From Paenibacillus sp. (GTDB lineage: Bacteria > Bacillota > Bacilli > Paenibacillales > NBRC-103111), in the NCBI GenBank assembly GCA_031180825.1, contig JAPSLM010000009.1, positions 1 through 64,000 on the forward strand: DNA of 64,000 bases, written 5' to 3'. A model generated the notes under the pieces. The model was given only the letters and a program-made list of their open reading frames with translations. It was not told the DNA's origin and did no database searches. Position numbers and translations under genes: made by a program. This document shows, piece by piece, positions 16,186-25,909 of the stretch (position 1 is the stretch's first letter; each line of letters begins with the position of its first letter).

Positions 16186-16536
16186 TTGAAAAAAGTTATT
16201 ATATTTGGCGTTGCCATACTCGTTATTATTTGTGGGGTGCTAATAAATATGTTCCTACCTAAAATAGTAAGCCTTGAAAAGATTGCGATTTCGGATGTTC
16301 TAAATGAAGAAAAAGAAATGACTGTGAAAGGCACTTTCACTGATAGCGCGATTGGCTTTTCAGGCTACAACGCCAGCAGTAGTGAAGGGAAGGTATTCCT
16401 GGAGATTTCGGGAAAATTTTCATTGGGTAAGATGGATGGAAATTTTAGTATCGCTTTAAATAAAGAGAAATACGGTGAGCCCAAAGAAATCTATTTAAAA
16501 GATGGAAAAAACAGCGTGAAAATTTGGCCCAAATAG
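16186..16536 (+). CDS. membrane-anchored hypothetical protein
   Basis: A 116-residue protein with one N-terminal hydrophobic helix (KKVIIFGVAILVIICGVLIN) and a small extracellular beta-rich domain. A TTG start at 16186 is chosen because AGGAGGG lies upstream; the open frame from 16150 adds residues that do not look like a leader. GC is lower than in the flanking SPFH and MFS genes. Not recognised. Confidence 0.6.
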   Translation: MKKVIIFGVAILVIICGVLINMFLPKIVSLEKIAISDVLNEEKEMTVKGTFTDSAIGFSGYNASSSEGKVFLEISGKFSLGKMDGNFSIALNKEKYGEPKEIYLKDGKNSVKIWPK

Positions 16537-16592
16537 CTTCAAGTGGCTTAGTTTTCAAATTGGCATTTAAATATTGATCCGTGAGTATCGTG

Positions 16593-16632
16593 GCGGCCGT
16601 CCGAAACATGCGCTTCATGTTCGGACGGCCGC
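16593..16632 (+). terminator. strong hairpin after the hypothetical gene
   Basis: GCGGCCGTCCGAA pairs perfectly with TTCGGACGGCCGC around a 14-base loop. The T stretch after it is weak (TGTATTTT). Confidence 0.65.
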
Positions 16633-16719
16633 TGTATTTTGCAAACATATTCCGCTAACGGCATGCACTCTGTAGGTAGAAGCCTCGTTCTCCACATCTC
16701 CTAAAGGATGGGGCCATTT

Positions 16720-17199
16720 TTAATATCCCATATCCTTTAATATTTTTGATAACGTTCGTAGACGTTCGCTGATCATCTCATCGTCATCGCTTAAAGCTTG
16801 GCTGAACAGCTTAATATCTTCATTAATTCTCTCATTGTCCGTACAGATCGCCACGGTCATGGCGTCCCCTTGCAGGCCGACCCGATCGATGACGGGCTGC
16901 TGCGGATCATAGAGATGCTCATATCTATAGGCTTCGCGAAAATGCGCCAGAGACCGACAAATCAGAATGGACAAATCAAGAACGCGATGGAGAGGCAGTT
17001 CCTCGGATTGCCTTGACCATTTTTCTCCCGTGTATCTCCATACCTTGGCAGAAATGTCGATCTTCCCTCTATCGTTCCACTGGGCCAATCCTAAAGAAAG
17101 GCCTTTTGCATCTGTATTTCGAGCGAGTCGGCCGTCAATCTGCTCATAGTTTTCCGACACGACAACAGGCTTATGCTTTAACGTAGTTGGTATTTTCAT
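16720..17199 (-). CDS. DUF6530 family protein (intact copy)
   Basis: A 159-residue cytosolic protein beginning MKIPTTLKHKPVVVSENYEQ, with the WSRQSEELPLHRVLDLSILI core seen in DUF6530 proteins of Bacilli. The function is unknown. A truncated second copy lies at 18635-18897 with matching upstream sequence, on the other side of an MFS gene. The ribosome site is AAAGAGGGAAAG. The region upstream (about 17215-17245) holds AGTAAAT-type repeats like those before the second copy. Confidence 0.8.
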   Translation of the reverse strand: MKIPTTLKHKPVVVSENYEQIDGRLARNTDAKGLSLGLAQWNDRGKIDISAKVWRYTGEKWSRQSEELPLHRVLDLSILICRSLAHFREAYRYEHLYDPQQPVIDRVGLQGDAMTVAICTDNERINEDIKLFSQALSDDDEMISERLRTLSKILKDMGY

Positions 17200-17420
17200 T
17201 TTCTTTCCCTCTTTTCATTTACTGATTTACTTATTCACTAAATGACCGTTTCATCTTATCTTGGATTTCAATGTTAGTCAATCCGTTTTTGGGTAGACTC
17301 AAATGGCCGAAGTTACTCCGAAATGGTTCAGCGGGAATAGACCCCGATAAATGAAGAGCGGTTGTGTCCCGTCTATCAAATACCTCCCCTAAAACGCCGC
17401 CCCATTCGTTCTCCTATCCT

Positions 17421-18629
17421 TCATGATGCCGGGCCTTTCTCAGCTTTTCTTCTTCTCTTAACAATAAGAGGAATTAGAAAAAGTGCACCGGCAATAATCA
17501 AACTGCCGCTCACCACATATACCGCCAGCAGGGAAAAGATTTCCTTCAGATAGCCGGATACGAACATGCCAATCACCATCATCCCCATAAAAACAGGCGT
17601 GATCGTCCCGGATACCCGGCCAATAAATGCCCCTTCCGTGTTCCGCACAATAAGCGTCTGGATTCCGCCTTGAATACAAGGGTAAAACAAACCGCTGATG
17701 ACCAAAAGAACGATTGTCATCCAGATCATGGAAGACGCGCCTATTCCAATCGTACAGACGGCGGCGACAAGCAAGCCTACCATGAGCAGCAGCTGCGGTT
17801 TCACCTTTTTGGCTATCCCCATGACAGCAATTCCGCCTACCAACATGGCTGCCCCATTGGCCATAACCAGCCACTGCAGAAATTGTTTGTTTTGTCCCAA
17901 TTTCTCGATGACAAGGAAGATCTGAAGCGGCTGAGTCAGTCCTGACGCCAATCCGACAGCCGAGAAAGTCAAGCTAAGTGTTCTTAAGGATTGATTCGAC
18001 CCGATATAGCGCAGTCCGGCCATCAACTCCTTTATGAAGCTGCCAGTATCCCCAGACTTCGGCTCCTCCGCGTCACGTGGAAGCGATGATAATATAAGTG
18101 ATGACCCTAGGAACAGAACTGTCGTCAGGATCAGAGATGCGTTAATTCCAAATTGTATAAAAATAAACGTGCCGATGACCGGACCCAAAACCGTAAAGAC
18201 AGCGACAAGCGTTTGGGATATCGCCATCACGCCTTGCAGTTGTTCAGCCGGCACATGCCGCTTGTACAGTTTCATGGCTGAAGGCTGAGAAAATTGAGAC
18301 AGGCTGGCGGAAACAAATGATCCGATGAGAAGTGCAATCCATCCGTCGTTCATGACGGCAAGCAGCACAGCCGCAACGGACAAGGCAGACAGCAGATCGC
18401 TCCATACCATGGTCCGCTTCGGCCGCCATCGGTCGGCAAAGGTTCCGCCAATAAGGCCGAATAGAAAGATCGGAGCAAATTCCGCAACCGAAATCAGGGA
18501 TACATAAACCGGATTATTATTTGTCAAATCGGTAACATAAAGAAGGACCGCATAATTCCGGACCCATATTCCCAGCTGCAGCAGCACCCGGGAGAGGATA
18601 ATCGTTCGAACATAACGATTGGAAAACAT
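17421..18629 (-). CDS. MFS exporter
   Basis: A 402-residue transporter with about 12 TM helices and the loop 2-3 motif GGTFADRWRPKR. It resembles the drug and siderophore export group (MFS_3, EntS/macrolide efflux type). Its ATG lies two bases after tandem stops of the truncated DUF6530 copy, so it was probably translated as the second gene of a DUF6530-MFS operon. It has a weak ribosome site of its own inside that remnant. The substrate is unknown. Confidence 0.88.
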   Translation of the reverse strand: MFSNRYVRTIILSRVLLQLGIWVRNYAVLLYVTDLTNNNPVYVSLISVAEFAPIFLFGLIGGTFADRWRPKRTMVWSDLLSALSVAAVLLAVMNDGWIALLIGSFVSASLSQFSQPSAMKLYKRHVPAEQLQGVMAISQTLVAVFTVLGPVIGTFIFIQFGINASLILTTVLFLGSSLILSSLPRDAEEPKSGDTGSFIKELMAGLRYIGSNQSLRTLSLTFSAVGLASGLTQPLQIFLVIEKLGQNKQFLQWLVMANGAAMLVGGIAVMGIAKKVKPQLLLMVGLLVAAVCTIGIGASSMIWMTIVLLVISGLFYPCIQGGIQTLIVRNTEGAFIGRVSGTITPVFMGMMVIGMFVSGYLKEIFSLLAVYVVSGSLIIAGALFLIPLIVKRRRKAEKGPAS

Positions 18630-18634
18630 TTTTA

Positions 18635-18897
18635 TTACCCCATATCCTTTAATATTTTTGATAACATGCGAAGACGTTCGCCGATCATCTCATCGTCGTC
18701 GCTCGGAGCTTGGCTGAACAGCTTAATCTCTTCATTGATTCTCTCATTATCCGTATAGATCGCCACGGTCATGGCATCCCCCTGCAGGGCGATCCCTGGG
18801 AAATCGCATCTGTGTTCCCGGGAAATCGGCCGTCAATCTGCTCATAGGTTTCCGACACGACAATAGGCTTATGCCTTAGGGTAGTAGGTATGTTCAT
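18635..18897 (-). pseudogene. truncated duplicate of the DUF6530 gene
   Basis: Start (MNIPTTLRHKPIVVSETYEQIDGR) and end (about 45 codons to KDMG) match the intact copy at 16720-17199 closely. About 220 bases are missing in the middle, around CTGCAGGGCGATCC, and the frame breaks after the deletion. The junction sits beside two copies of GGGAAATCG. Similarity continues past the start codon into the promoter region, so the whole unit was duplicated. Confidence 0.85.
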
Positions 18898-18937
18898 TTT
18901 CGTTCCCTCTTTTCTTTTACTAATCTACTGAATCAAT

Positions 18938-18958
18938 AATTTAGTAAATTACTAAATT
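18938..18958. promoter_or_regulatory. palindromic operator upstream of the truncated DUF6530-MFS unit
   Basis: AATTTAGTAA and TTACTAAATT form a perfect inverted repeat around one base. A diverged version (TTTAGTGAATAAGTAAAT) lies before the intact copy. The cognate regulator is unknown. Confidence 0.5.
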
Positions 18959-19161
18959 ACTGCTTCAGTTTATCTTGGATTTCATCGTTCGTCAATTCTT
19001 TTTTGACGTCCGTTATTTTGCATCCGGTTTTTTATAAAACAAAGAGTAGAATAATCAACGCAAATAGCGTCTTTATTACACCGAACCACATTTTAGGATG
19101 TATTGACAATTTTCCAAACGCAATTATATATTGGCTGCACATAGACCAAACGGGCTGGCGA

Positions 19162-19620
19162 ATGGTGAATGAGCAATTGTCCGAAATGTTTTGGAGCGCC
19201 TCGGTAGAGGGGATGAATGCCGCGACCGATAGCCACGTCTGCGGACGTTCTTTTATGAAAGGCGTCATATACCGTGAGGAAGACACGTACTACGAGGCGG
19301 AGAAGTTTGCCTCCGTCCGCCCCGGAACGGAGTATCAGCGATAACAAAATCGTAAAAGAGCTTGGTCGCGGCAGCACATCGACGATTAGCAATCACCGCT
19401 TTACGCTGCGCGAAAAGAAGAAGCAGGCCAAACTGTTTCTTGAGATCATGAATTCGAGCCGCCGGATCGGGCTTAACTTTGTGAAACCATGCAACGTCAT
19501 CAGGGGGGGCACGGCGCAGGTATTGGAGAAACGGGTCTATGAAGCGGCCAAAGGCTTGAATCCGAATCGCGAACAAGCCACTTTTCCTATCCGTTTGCAC
19601 CGATCTGTCGGGAATGTGTT
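19162..19620 (+). pseudogene. decayed transcriptional regulator of the DUF2087 type
   Basis: Two pieces resemble one regulator. The first (MVNEQLSEMFWSASVE... VIYREEDTYYEAEKFA) ends at a stop at 19344. The second, in another frame, carries SDNKIVKELGRGSTSTI and NHRFTLREKKKQAKLFLEIM, the helix-turn-helix-like signature that precedes DUF2087 domains. Part of the linker and the C-terminal domain are missing or scrambled. The family call comes from memory of this signature and is moderate; the break is clear. Confidence 0.5.
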
Positions 19621-19768
19621 CTTGTCATCCGACATTGGAGAAATCCGGAGAAAAATAAAGATCGGCCCTTGCCGCAAGGATGCGAACAAGAGCCGCCTTT
19701 TTGTGTTTCCACGAAATGTAAACCATCGTTTAAGGCTAAAAACTAGCATCGGTATGGTCGCCTGCGAA

Positions 19769-20674
19769 TTATCGTTTCGGATCGAACGCTTCCTTTGCGC
19801 CTTCCCCGATAAAATTAATGGCCAGAATTGTAGATGTAATCACGACGGCAGACGGCAGCCAGACCCACCATTGATTTTTGATCACCTGAGGCGAGATCGC
19901 ATCCGACATCATATTTCCCCAGCTTGGCACATTGGCCGGCACGCCGAAGCCAAGGAAGCTCAGACCCGTCTCTACGCCGATCATCACCGCCATCACGACG
20001 ATCGCCTGCACAATGATGGTCGAGGCCACGTTAGGCAGCAGATGCTTGACGATCACCTGGAACGGCTTGCAGCCGATCGCGATCGCGCTCATAATGTACT
20101 CGTTCTCCTTCTCCGACAGTACCTTGCTTCGGACAAGACGGGCGATTCCGCCCCAGGCGAGCACGCTGATGACGATGATCAGAACCAAGACGCCCGAGTC
20201 CGCAATCACCGTCTTCAGGACGATGACAAAAATAAGAAACGGGAAAATCATTACAAAATCGGTGAAGCGCATGAACATGCTGTCGATTTTCCCTCCGAAG
20301 TAGCCGGCGACCGAACCGACGGTAACCCCGATAAACGTCACCAAAAAGCTGATGCTTACGGCAATCAACAGCGTCGTGCGCCCGCCGTACAGCAATCTTG
20401 CGATAATGTCGCGCCCGCCCTTGTCCGTTCCTAACAGATGATCCGCCGATGGCGGCTTATGGATGAGACGCAGGTTAATTTTGACAGGGTCGTAAGAGGT
20501 CAGCAGCGGCGCCAAAGCGCACAGAGCCGCAACAAGGACCAGAAACGCAAGGCTGCCTATCGCCAGCTTGTTGCGGAAAAATCGGTTCCAGCCTGTCACC
20601 CAGGGAGAGGCGCTTCGTTTTTTGCTGATGGGTATCGTTTGATTTATCGGCTTCGGTGCTGTATTCATAGCCAT
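19769..20674 (-). CDS. oppC: oligopeptide ABC transporter, permease OppC
   Basis: A 301-residue inner-membrane permease with about six TM helices and an N-terminal cytoplasmic extension (NRFFRNKLAIGSLAFL). HLLGTDKGGRDIIARLLYGGR is the standard DppC/OppC segment, followed by the EAA-type loop (AIGCKPFQVIVKHLLPN). It starts 12 bases after oppB and is the last gene of oppDFABC on this strand. Confidence 0.92.
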   Translation of the reverse strand: MAMNTAPKPINQTIPISKKRSASPWVTGWNRFFRNKLAIGSLAFLVLVAALCALAPLLTSYDPVKINLRLIHKPPSADHLLGTDKGGRDIIARLLYGGRTTLLIAVSISFLVTFIGVTVGSVAGYFGGKIDSMFMRFTDFVMIFPFLIFVIVLKTVIADSGVLVLIIVISVLAWGGIARLVRSKVLSEKENEYIMSAIAIGCKPFQVIVKHLLPNVASTIIVQAIVVMAVMIGVETGLSFLGFGVPANVPSWGNMMSDAISPQVIKNQWWVWLPSAVVITSTILAINFIGEGAKEAFDPKR

Positions 20675-20686
20675 CCTCCTCTCGTG

Positions 20687-21652
20687 CTAACGAAGCCGGA
20701 TACGCGGATCGACGTAGCCGTACAGCAAATCGGATATTAAATTGCCCATCAGCGTCATGACGGACGCGAACATCGTGATCGTCATCACGACGGAATAATC
20801 GCGGCTGTTAATCGACGAGACGAACAACTCGCCCATTCCCGGATAAACGAACAGCGTCTCGATAATAACCGCTCCGCCGAACAATCCCCCGATATCGATC
20901 CCGAGAAACGTAACCATGGGGATCAGCGAATTGCGCAAAATGTGCCGGTTGTATATATGCCGCTCGCTTGTCCCTTTCGCCCGCGCCGTCCTGACATAAT
21001 CTTTGCGGCTGCTCTCGATAATGTCATTGCGCAGAAATTGCGTATAAGCGGCTGTGCCCAAAGAGCCGAGCACGAAAGCGGGCAGAAGCGAGTTTTTCAA
21101 AATGTTCAAATAATAAGCAAGCGTGCCCTCGGCAACTCCGACGCTGCGCGTTCCGCTGGCGGGCACCCAGCCGAGCTTGATGGCGAAGATGTAGATACAG
21201 ATGATTCCGATAATAAAACTCGGCAGGGCATAGACGACATAGCTGACCGTCTGGATCGAATAATCGATCGGCGTGTTCGGACGTCTGCCCGCGATCATTC
21301 CGGTCAGGAAAGCAATCGTATACGTAATGCATATAGCCATAATCGCAAGGATGGCCGTATTTTGAAGGCGCTGGAAAAACAGCTCGCTCACGGGCATCTT
21401 GTGAATGAAGGATTGACCGAAATCGCCCCGCAGCATGTTGCCGAACCAACGGAGGAACTGCTGCGGAATCGGATCGTTATACCCCAGCTTCTCGCGCATT
21501 TCGGCGATATATTCCGGTTTTACATTGGCCGGGTCGATCATTCCCGACAGGGCGTCCCCCGGCATTAATTTTGCCAGGGTGAACACCACGACGGAGATGA
21601 GCAGGAGCAGCGGAATCATCCCAAGTAGTCTGCGCAGCGTGTAAGTCAGCAT
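20687..21652 (-). CDS. oppB: oligopeptide ABC transporter, permease OppB
   Basis: A 321-residue permease starting MLTYTLRRLLGMIPLLLLIS, typical of OppB/DppB, with about six TM helices and the conserved RTARAKGTSERHIYNRHILRN coupling loop. An upstream extension of the frame to 21703 is not used: GGGAGG lies before the ATG at 21652. It follows oppA by 22 bases. Confidence 0.92.
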   Translation of the reverse strand: MLTYTLRRLLGMIPLLLLISVVVFTLAKLMPGDALSGMIDPANVKPEYIAEMREKLGYNDPIPQQFLRWFGNMLRGDFGQSFIHKMPVSELFFQRLQNTAILAIMAICITYTIAFLTGMIAGRRPNTPIDYSIQTVSYVVYALPSFIIGIICIYIFAIKLGWVPASGTRSVGVAEGTLAYYLNILKNSLLPAFVLGSLGTAAYTQFLRNDIIESSRKDYVRTARAKGTSERHIYNRHILRNSLIPMVTFLGIDIGGLFGGAVIIETLFVYPGMGELFVSSINSRDYSVVMTITMFASVMTLMGNLISDLLYGYVDPRIRLR

Positions 21653-21674
21653 ATAGCCAGCCTCCCGGATACGA

Positions 21675-23411
21675 TCATTGCGTGACCCACCACTTATGAA
21701 CATCGATTTGATTCGTGAACGAGTTCGCCTTGACGTTCTGCAGACGCTTGTTGCTCACCGTCACATCGACCGGCGAATACAGAAAGAGCATCGGCACTTC
21801 TTCATTCACGAGCTTCTGCCACTTGTGATACACGTCCTTGCGGTAGTTCAGATCGAAGGCTTTCTCGCTGATCCCTTCGTCAAGCAAGCGTTCCGATTCG
21901 GCCGTGTACCAGCGCGGGAAATTCCAGAGCACGTTGCTTTTCCACAATGCGGAGGGATCGGGATCGCTGGCGAGCGACCATGCGCCGGAGAACAGCTCGA
22001 CAGACGGATCGTCATTCTCGACCACATCGTAGAAGGCGTTGAACTCTTTCAGCGCGCCTCCGTTCAGCTTCACGTCAAGCCCCACTTCTTTCCACATCTG
22101 CATCATCGTTTGGGCGCGCGGCGCGGCAACCTCCGTGCCGGACATGGCATCGAAGTTAAACGTAAGCTTTTTCCCTTGCGGGTCTTCGCGCAATCCGTCG
22201 CCGTTCGTGTCCTTATAGCCGGCTTCATCGAGCAATTGTTTCGCTTTCTCGGGGTTGTATTGGTACGGATTCAGCTGATCGTCCGGAATTTTCGCCCAGC
22301 TTACTCCCGGCATGGGGGCGGAGATCGTCTTGCCCAGACCGTTGGAGAACGCATCGATCAGCGCTTGCCGGTCCAGGGCGTAATACATGGCCTGCCGCAG
22401 CCGCTTGTCGGCGAATTTGGATTTCGGATCCACGATCACTTTCTCGGATTTCTTATCCCATGTTCCCAGCTTGAAGCCGATATAGGCGTAGGAAAGGGCG
22501 TCTTGTTTATTGATATTGACGGTCTTCAGCTTTTCGACTTCTTTAAATTGACTGTTCGGCACCTCCATGATGTCGATTTCGCCGTTTTCGAGCAGACTGG
22601 TCGCCATATTGCCGGCTACAATCTTATAGATCACGCCGTCGAGCAGCGGTTTGCCTTCCCAATAGTCGTCGAAGCGCTCCATCTCGACATACTCGCCCGG
22701 CTGAATCTTTTTCACTTTGAACGGACCGATGCCGATCGGCTTTTTGCGGACTTGATCGGAGTTCAGCATGTCTTTGACGGCCACGCCGGCAAAATACTTC
22801 TTCGGCATCGGATACGACCACAGCTTCGAGATCGTATTCGGCGCCGGAGCTTTGACGGTAATCGACATCGTGTAGTTATCGATCAGCTTGATGCCGGCAA
22901 TATCTTTGGCTCTGCCTTCCCGGTAATCCTCGACACCGACAATCATCTCCACATTGTTATACCGGCTTCCTCCGGCCGCCGTGTAGTCTTTATGGGCAAT
23001 GGTTTCCAGCGCGAACTTCCAGTCCTCTATCGTCAGCTCATCGCCATTATGCCACTTGATGCCCGGCTTGATCTTGAACGTAAACGTCTTGTGATCGTCC
23101 GATTCCGTCCATTCGGCAATATGGGGGTATGTTTTGAGATCGTCGCCGGTTTTGAGCAGGCTGTCCGTAATGAACCGCAAAATTAAATCGTCGTCTTCCC
23201 CGCCGTAAAATGCGCGATCGAGCACCCCCTTGAACGGCTGCGTATAACCATACTTTACAATGCCCCCCGGCTTCGGCTCGCTTGGAGCAGCTTGGTTCTC
23301 TTCCGTCTTTTTCGGCGTTTCCGCAGCTTCCGGGGCTTTATCCGTGCAACCGGTAAGGGACACGGCAAGAAACAGCAAGGCGGATAAAATCATTGAAGCT
23401 TTTTTTTCCAT
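21675..23411 (-). CDS. oppA: oligopeptide-binding lipoprotein OppA
   Basis: A 578-residue extracellular solute-binding protein (family 5). The lipobox LTGC follows a hydrophobic leader, so it is anchored to the outer face of the membrane by a lipid, after which comes an acidic low-complexity linker. KTFTFKIKPGIKWHNGDELT is the family hallmark. ATG at 23411 is preferred because GGAGG lies nine bases upstream; the ATG at 23420 touches the ribosome site. The ligand is probably a peptide, judging from the transporter set. Confidence 0.93.
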   Translation of the reverse strand: MEKKASMILSALLFLAVSLTGCTDKAPEAAETPKKTEENQAAPSEPKPGGIVKYGYTQPFKGVLDRAFYGGEDDDLILRFITDSLLKTGDDLKTYPHIAEWTESDDHKTFTFKIKPGIKWHNGDELTIEDWKFALETIAHKDYTAAGGSRYNNVEMIVGVEDYREGRAKDIAGIKLIDNYTMSITVKAPAPNTISKLWSYPMPKKYFAGVAVKDMLNSDQVRKKPIGIGPFKVKKIQPGEYVEMERFDDYWEGKPLLDGVIYKIVAGNMATSLLENGEIDIMEVPNSQFKEVEKLKTVNINKQDALSYAYIGFKLGTWDKKSEKVIVDPKSKFADKRLRQAMYYALDRQALIDAFSNGLGKTISAPMPGVSWAKIPDDQLNPYQYNPEKAKQLLDEAGYKDTNGDGLREDPQGKKLTFNFDAMSGTEVAAPRAQTMMQMWKEVGLDVKLNGGALKEFNAFYDVVENDDPSVELFSGAWSLASDPDPSALWKSNVLWNFPRWYTAESERLLDEGISEKAFDLNYRKDVYHKWQKLVNEEVPMLFLYSPVDVTVSNKRLQNVKANSFTNQIDVHKWWVTQ

Positions 23412-23435
23412 GGAATGCATCCTCCCTTTATGAGA

Positions 23436-24422
23436 TTATTCATACAAATGACAGGCGACCTCATGTTGAGGCGCCACCTGTTTCAACGTAGGCTGCTCTT
23501 CCCGGCAGGCGGCAACAGCATGACGGCAGCGCGGATGGAAGGCGCAGCCGGACGGCGGATTGGCCGGACTCGGCACATCGCCCTGCAGCACGATTCGCTC
23601 CCGCTTGCCGTTCGGATCGGGGATCGGCACGGCGGACAATAAAGCTTGGGTATAAGGATGAAGCGGCCGTTTATATAAGCTTTTCTTATCCGTAATCTCG
23701 ACGAGCCGCCCCAAGTACATGACGCCGATCCGGTCGCTGATGTGCTTCACGACGCTTAAATCGTGAGCGATGAACAGATAGGACAGCCCGAATTCGGCTT
23801 GAATGTCCTGAAGCAGGTTCAGCACTTGCGACTGAATCGATACGTCCAGCGCGGACACGGGTTCGTCGGCGACGACGAGCTTGGGTTGTAACGCCAGCGT
23901 TCTCGCAATGCTGATTCGCTGCCGCTGCCCGCCGGAAAACTCGTGGGGAAATTTATAATAAGAGTCCTCGGAAAGACCGACCTTCACGAGCAATTCGGCG
24001 ATGCGCTCCTCCAGCTCTTTCCCGGTATGCGATTCGAAGTTGCGAATCGGTTCGGACACGAGATGGCCGACCATCATTTTCGGATTCAGCGAGCTGAAGG
24101 GATCCTGGAATACCATTTGCATATGCTTGCGGATTTGCCGCAGCCCTTCGCCCTTGATTCGGGTAATGTCTTGACCTTCAAATAAGATCGTGCCCGCCGT
24201 CGGCTCGATAAGACGCATGATGGCGCGTCCGGTCGTCGATTTGCCGCAGCCGGATTCCCCGACGAGTCCGACGGTTTCGCCCCGCCGCATCGTCAGCGAG
24301 AAATCGTTCACCGCCTGAATCGATCCGACCTGTCTCCGGAAGAGCCCGCCGTGAATCGGGTAATGCTTCTTCAAATTGAGGACTTGCAGCAATGGGCGGT
24401 CGTGAGCGGTCAAGTCGTTCAT
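23436..24422 (-). CDS. oppF: oligopeptide ABC transporter, ATPase OppF
   Basis: A 328-residue ATPase that powers uptake with OppD. Walker A GESGCGKS, the signature FSGGQRQRI, Walker B LVVADEP and the C-terminal oligopeptide/dipeptide extension ([11 protein letters not shown]) are present. Its ATG overlaps the oppD stop (ATGA), so the two ATPases are translationally coupled. A longer upstream frame to 24548 is only the overlap with oppD. Confidence 0.93.
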   Translation of the reverse strand: MNDLTAHDRPLLQVLNLKKHYPIHGGLFRRQVGSIQAVNDFSLTMRRGETVGLVGESGCGKSTTGRAIMRLIEPTAGTILFEGQDITRIKGEGLRQIRKHMQMVFQDPFSSLNPKMMVGHLVSEPIRNFESHTGKELEERIAELLVKVGLSEDSYYKFPHEFSGGQRQRISIARTLALQPKLVVADEPVSALDVSIQSQVLNLLQDIQAEFGLSYLFIAHDLSVVKHISDRIGVMYLGRLVEITDKKSLYKRPLHPYTQALLSAVPIPDPNGKRERIVLQGDVPSPANPPSGCAFHPRCRHAVAACREEQPTLKQVAPQHEVACHLYE

Positions 24423-25435
24423 ACGGTTTCCTCCTCCCGGGGCGCGGGTCGACACTCGGAAAAGTTCAGACAGCGGACGTAATGATCGCCGCCTACATCG
24501 GCGAGCTGCGGCGTCAGCCGCCGGCAATCGTCGCTCGCGCTCGGACAACGTCCGGCGAACCGGCAGCCGGTTCGGGGCATATGCACAAGCGAAGGGACGA
24601 TGCCGCTAATCGATTTTAATCGTTCCTGCTCCTCGTCAAGGCGTGGGAGCGACTGCAGCAGCAGCTGTAAATACGGATGCTTGGGCTCGTAGAAGATTTG
24701 CGTGACATGTCCTTGTTCCACGATTTGGCCGGCGTACATGACGGCAACGGTATCGGCCATCTCGGCGACCACGCCAAGGTCGTGCGTGATCAAAATCATG
24801 GACATGCCTCGCTGACGCTGGATATCTTTAAGCAATTCAATAATTTGCGCTTGGATCGTGACGTCAAGAGCGGTCGTCGGCTCGTCGGCGATCAGCAGCT
24901 TCGGGTTGCAGGCGATCGCCATCGCAATCATGACGCGCTGACGCATACCGCCCGACAGCTGATGCGGGTATTCGCCGACAATTCGCTCGGCATGAGGGAT
25001 GCCGACGGATTGGAGCAATTCGATGCTGCGTCTGCGCCTCTCTTTCTGGGTCATGACAAGATGATTCCTCAGGACTTCCTCGATTTGATACCCGATGGTA
25101 AATACCGGATTAAGCGCGGTCATCGGCTCTTGAAACACCATTCCGATCTCGCTGCCCCGCAGCCGAAGCAGTTCGTTCTCGGATAAATTCATCAGATTTT
25201 TGCCGTCAAACCATATTTCTCCGCTATCCATCCGGCTTATTTTTTTGGGCAGCAATTTCATAATGGATAAGGACATGACGGATTTGCCGCAGCCGGATTC
25301 CCCGACGATGCCGAGCACCCGACCGGGCAGCAAGCGGAGAGACACATCGTCGACCGCGCGATAATAATTCCCTTCAATGGAAAATCCTGCACCCAAATGA
25401 CGAATGTCAAGCAAGACGCTCGACGGATTGTTCAT
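24419..25435 (-). CDS. oppD: oligopeptide ABC transporter, ATPase OppD
   Basis: A 338-residue ATPase with Walker A GESGCGKS, signature LSGGMRQRV, Walker B LLIADEP, and the C-terminal extension with GCRFAGRCP as in OppD/DppD. It is the first gene of the operon oppD-oppF-oppA-oppB-oppC. GAGGTGAT precedes the ATG at 25435. The promoter region upstream is long (over 400 bases), but no clear operator was recognised. Confidence 0.93.
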   Translation of the reverse strand: MNNPSSVLLDIRHLGAGFSIEGNYYRAVDDVSLRLLPGRVLGIVGESGCGKSVMSLSIMKLLPKKISRMDSGEIWFDGKNLMNLSENELLRLRGSEIGMVFQEPMTALNPVFTIGYQIEEVLRNHLVMTQKERRRRSIELLQSVGIPHAERIVGEYPHQLSGGMRQRVMIAMAIACNPKLLIADEPTTALDVTIQAQIIELLKDIQRQRGMSMILITHDLGVVAEMADTVAVMYAGQIVEQGHVTQIFYEPKHPYLQLLLQSLPRLDEEQERLKSISGIVPSLVHMPRTGCRFAGRCPSASDDCRRLTPQLADVGGDHYVRCLNFSECRPAPREEETV

Positions 25436-25833
25436 AGGATCACCTCGAGAAGTTTGCCAACACAATGCTTGGAAAACGCTTCCAACCCGTGGCTGCTTAA
25501 TAGTTTTTTAGACCGATAATTGCTATTGCTTATGTACTAGTTTGAACAGTAGATGGAGTTCGTCGCTGTATCGTGTTGTACGGACGATCATTGCGGGTAT
25601 GAGATTCATGAGGTCACCAAATTCGATGGCGTAGGCTGCGGAAGACGTGGTAGCTGCGTATTAAACCGTTGGCGAAAAATTGCGACAATTAAAGAAATGA
25701 CATTACTACACATTTTACATACACTTACTTTTTTTGTCACGCCCTTTTTTTAAATTCATTTCTTCATTGAATTTTGTCGATGCCATATTCTGTTTATGGC
25801 GAGGTAGATAACACGGGATGTTATCTATTTATG
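25436..25833. other. intergenic region upstream of oppDFABC
   Basis: No convincing gene. A perfect 9-base inverted repeat, TAGATAACA and TGTTATCTA around CGGGA, lies at 25805-25827. The region 25680-25760 is T-rich. No riboswitch or T-box was recognised. Confidence 0.45.
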
Positions 25834-25866
25834 CAAAAAAAGACCGCAGGACTGTGCCTGCGGTCT
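25834..25866 (-). terminator. terminator of the VOC gene
   Basis: On the minus strand AGACCGCAGG and CCTGCGGTCT pair around a six-base loop and are followed by seven T. Confidence 0.88.
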
Positions 25867-25909
25867 GTATTTGTATAGGGGGCAGGTTTCAAACGGCAAA
25901 CAAAGCGGA

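Noticed and set aside
19274-20434. Long plus-strand open frame of 386 codons
   Set aside because: Its second half is the antisense of oppC; only the first part carries regulator-like sequence and is reported as a pseudogene.
21678-23186. 502-codon plus-strand open frame
   Set aside because: Antisense shadow of oppA with His/Arg/Asp-rich nonsense composition.
25805-25827. TAGATAACA/TGTTATCTA inverted repeat
   Set aside because: No T run and not near a plausible promoter; it could be an operator or chance, so no function is claimed.
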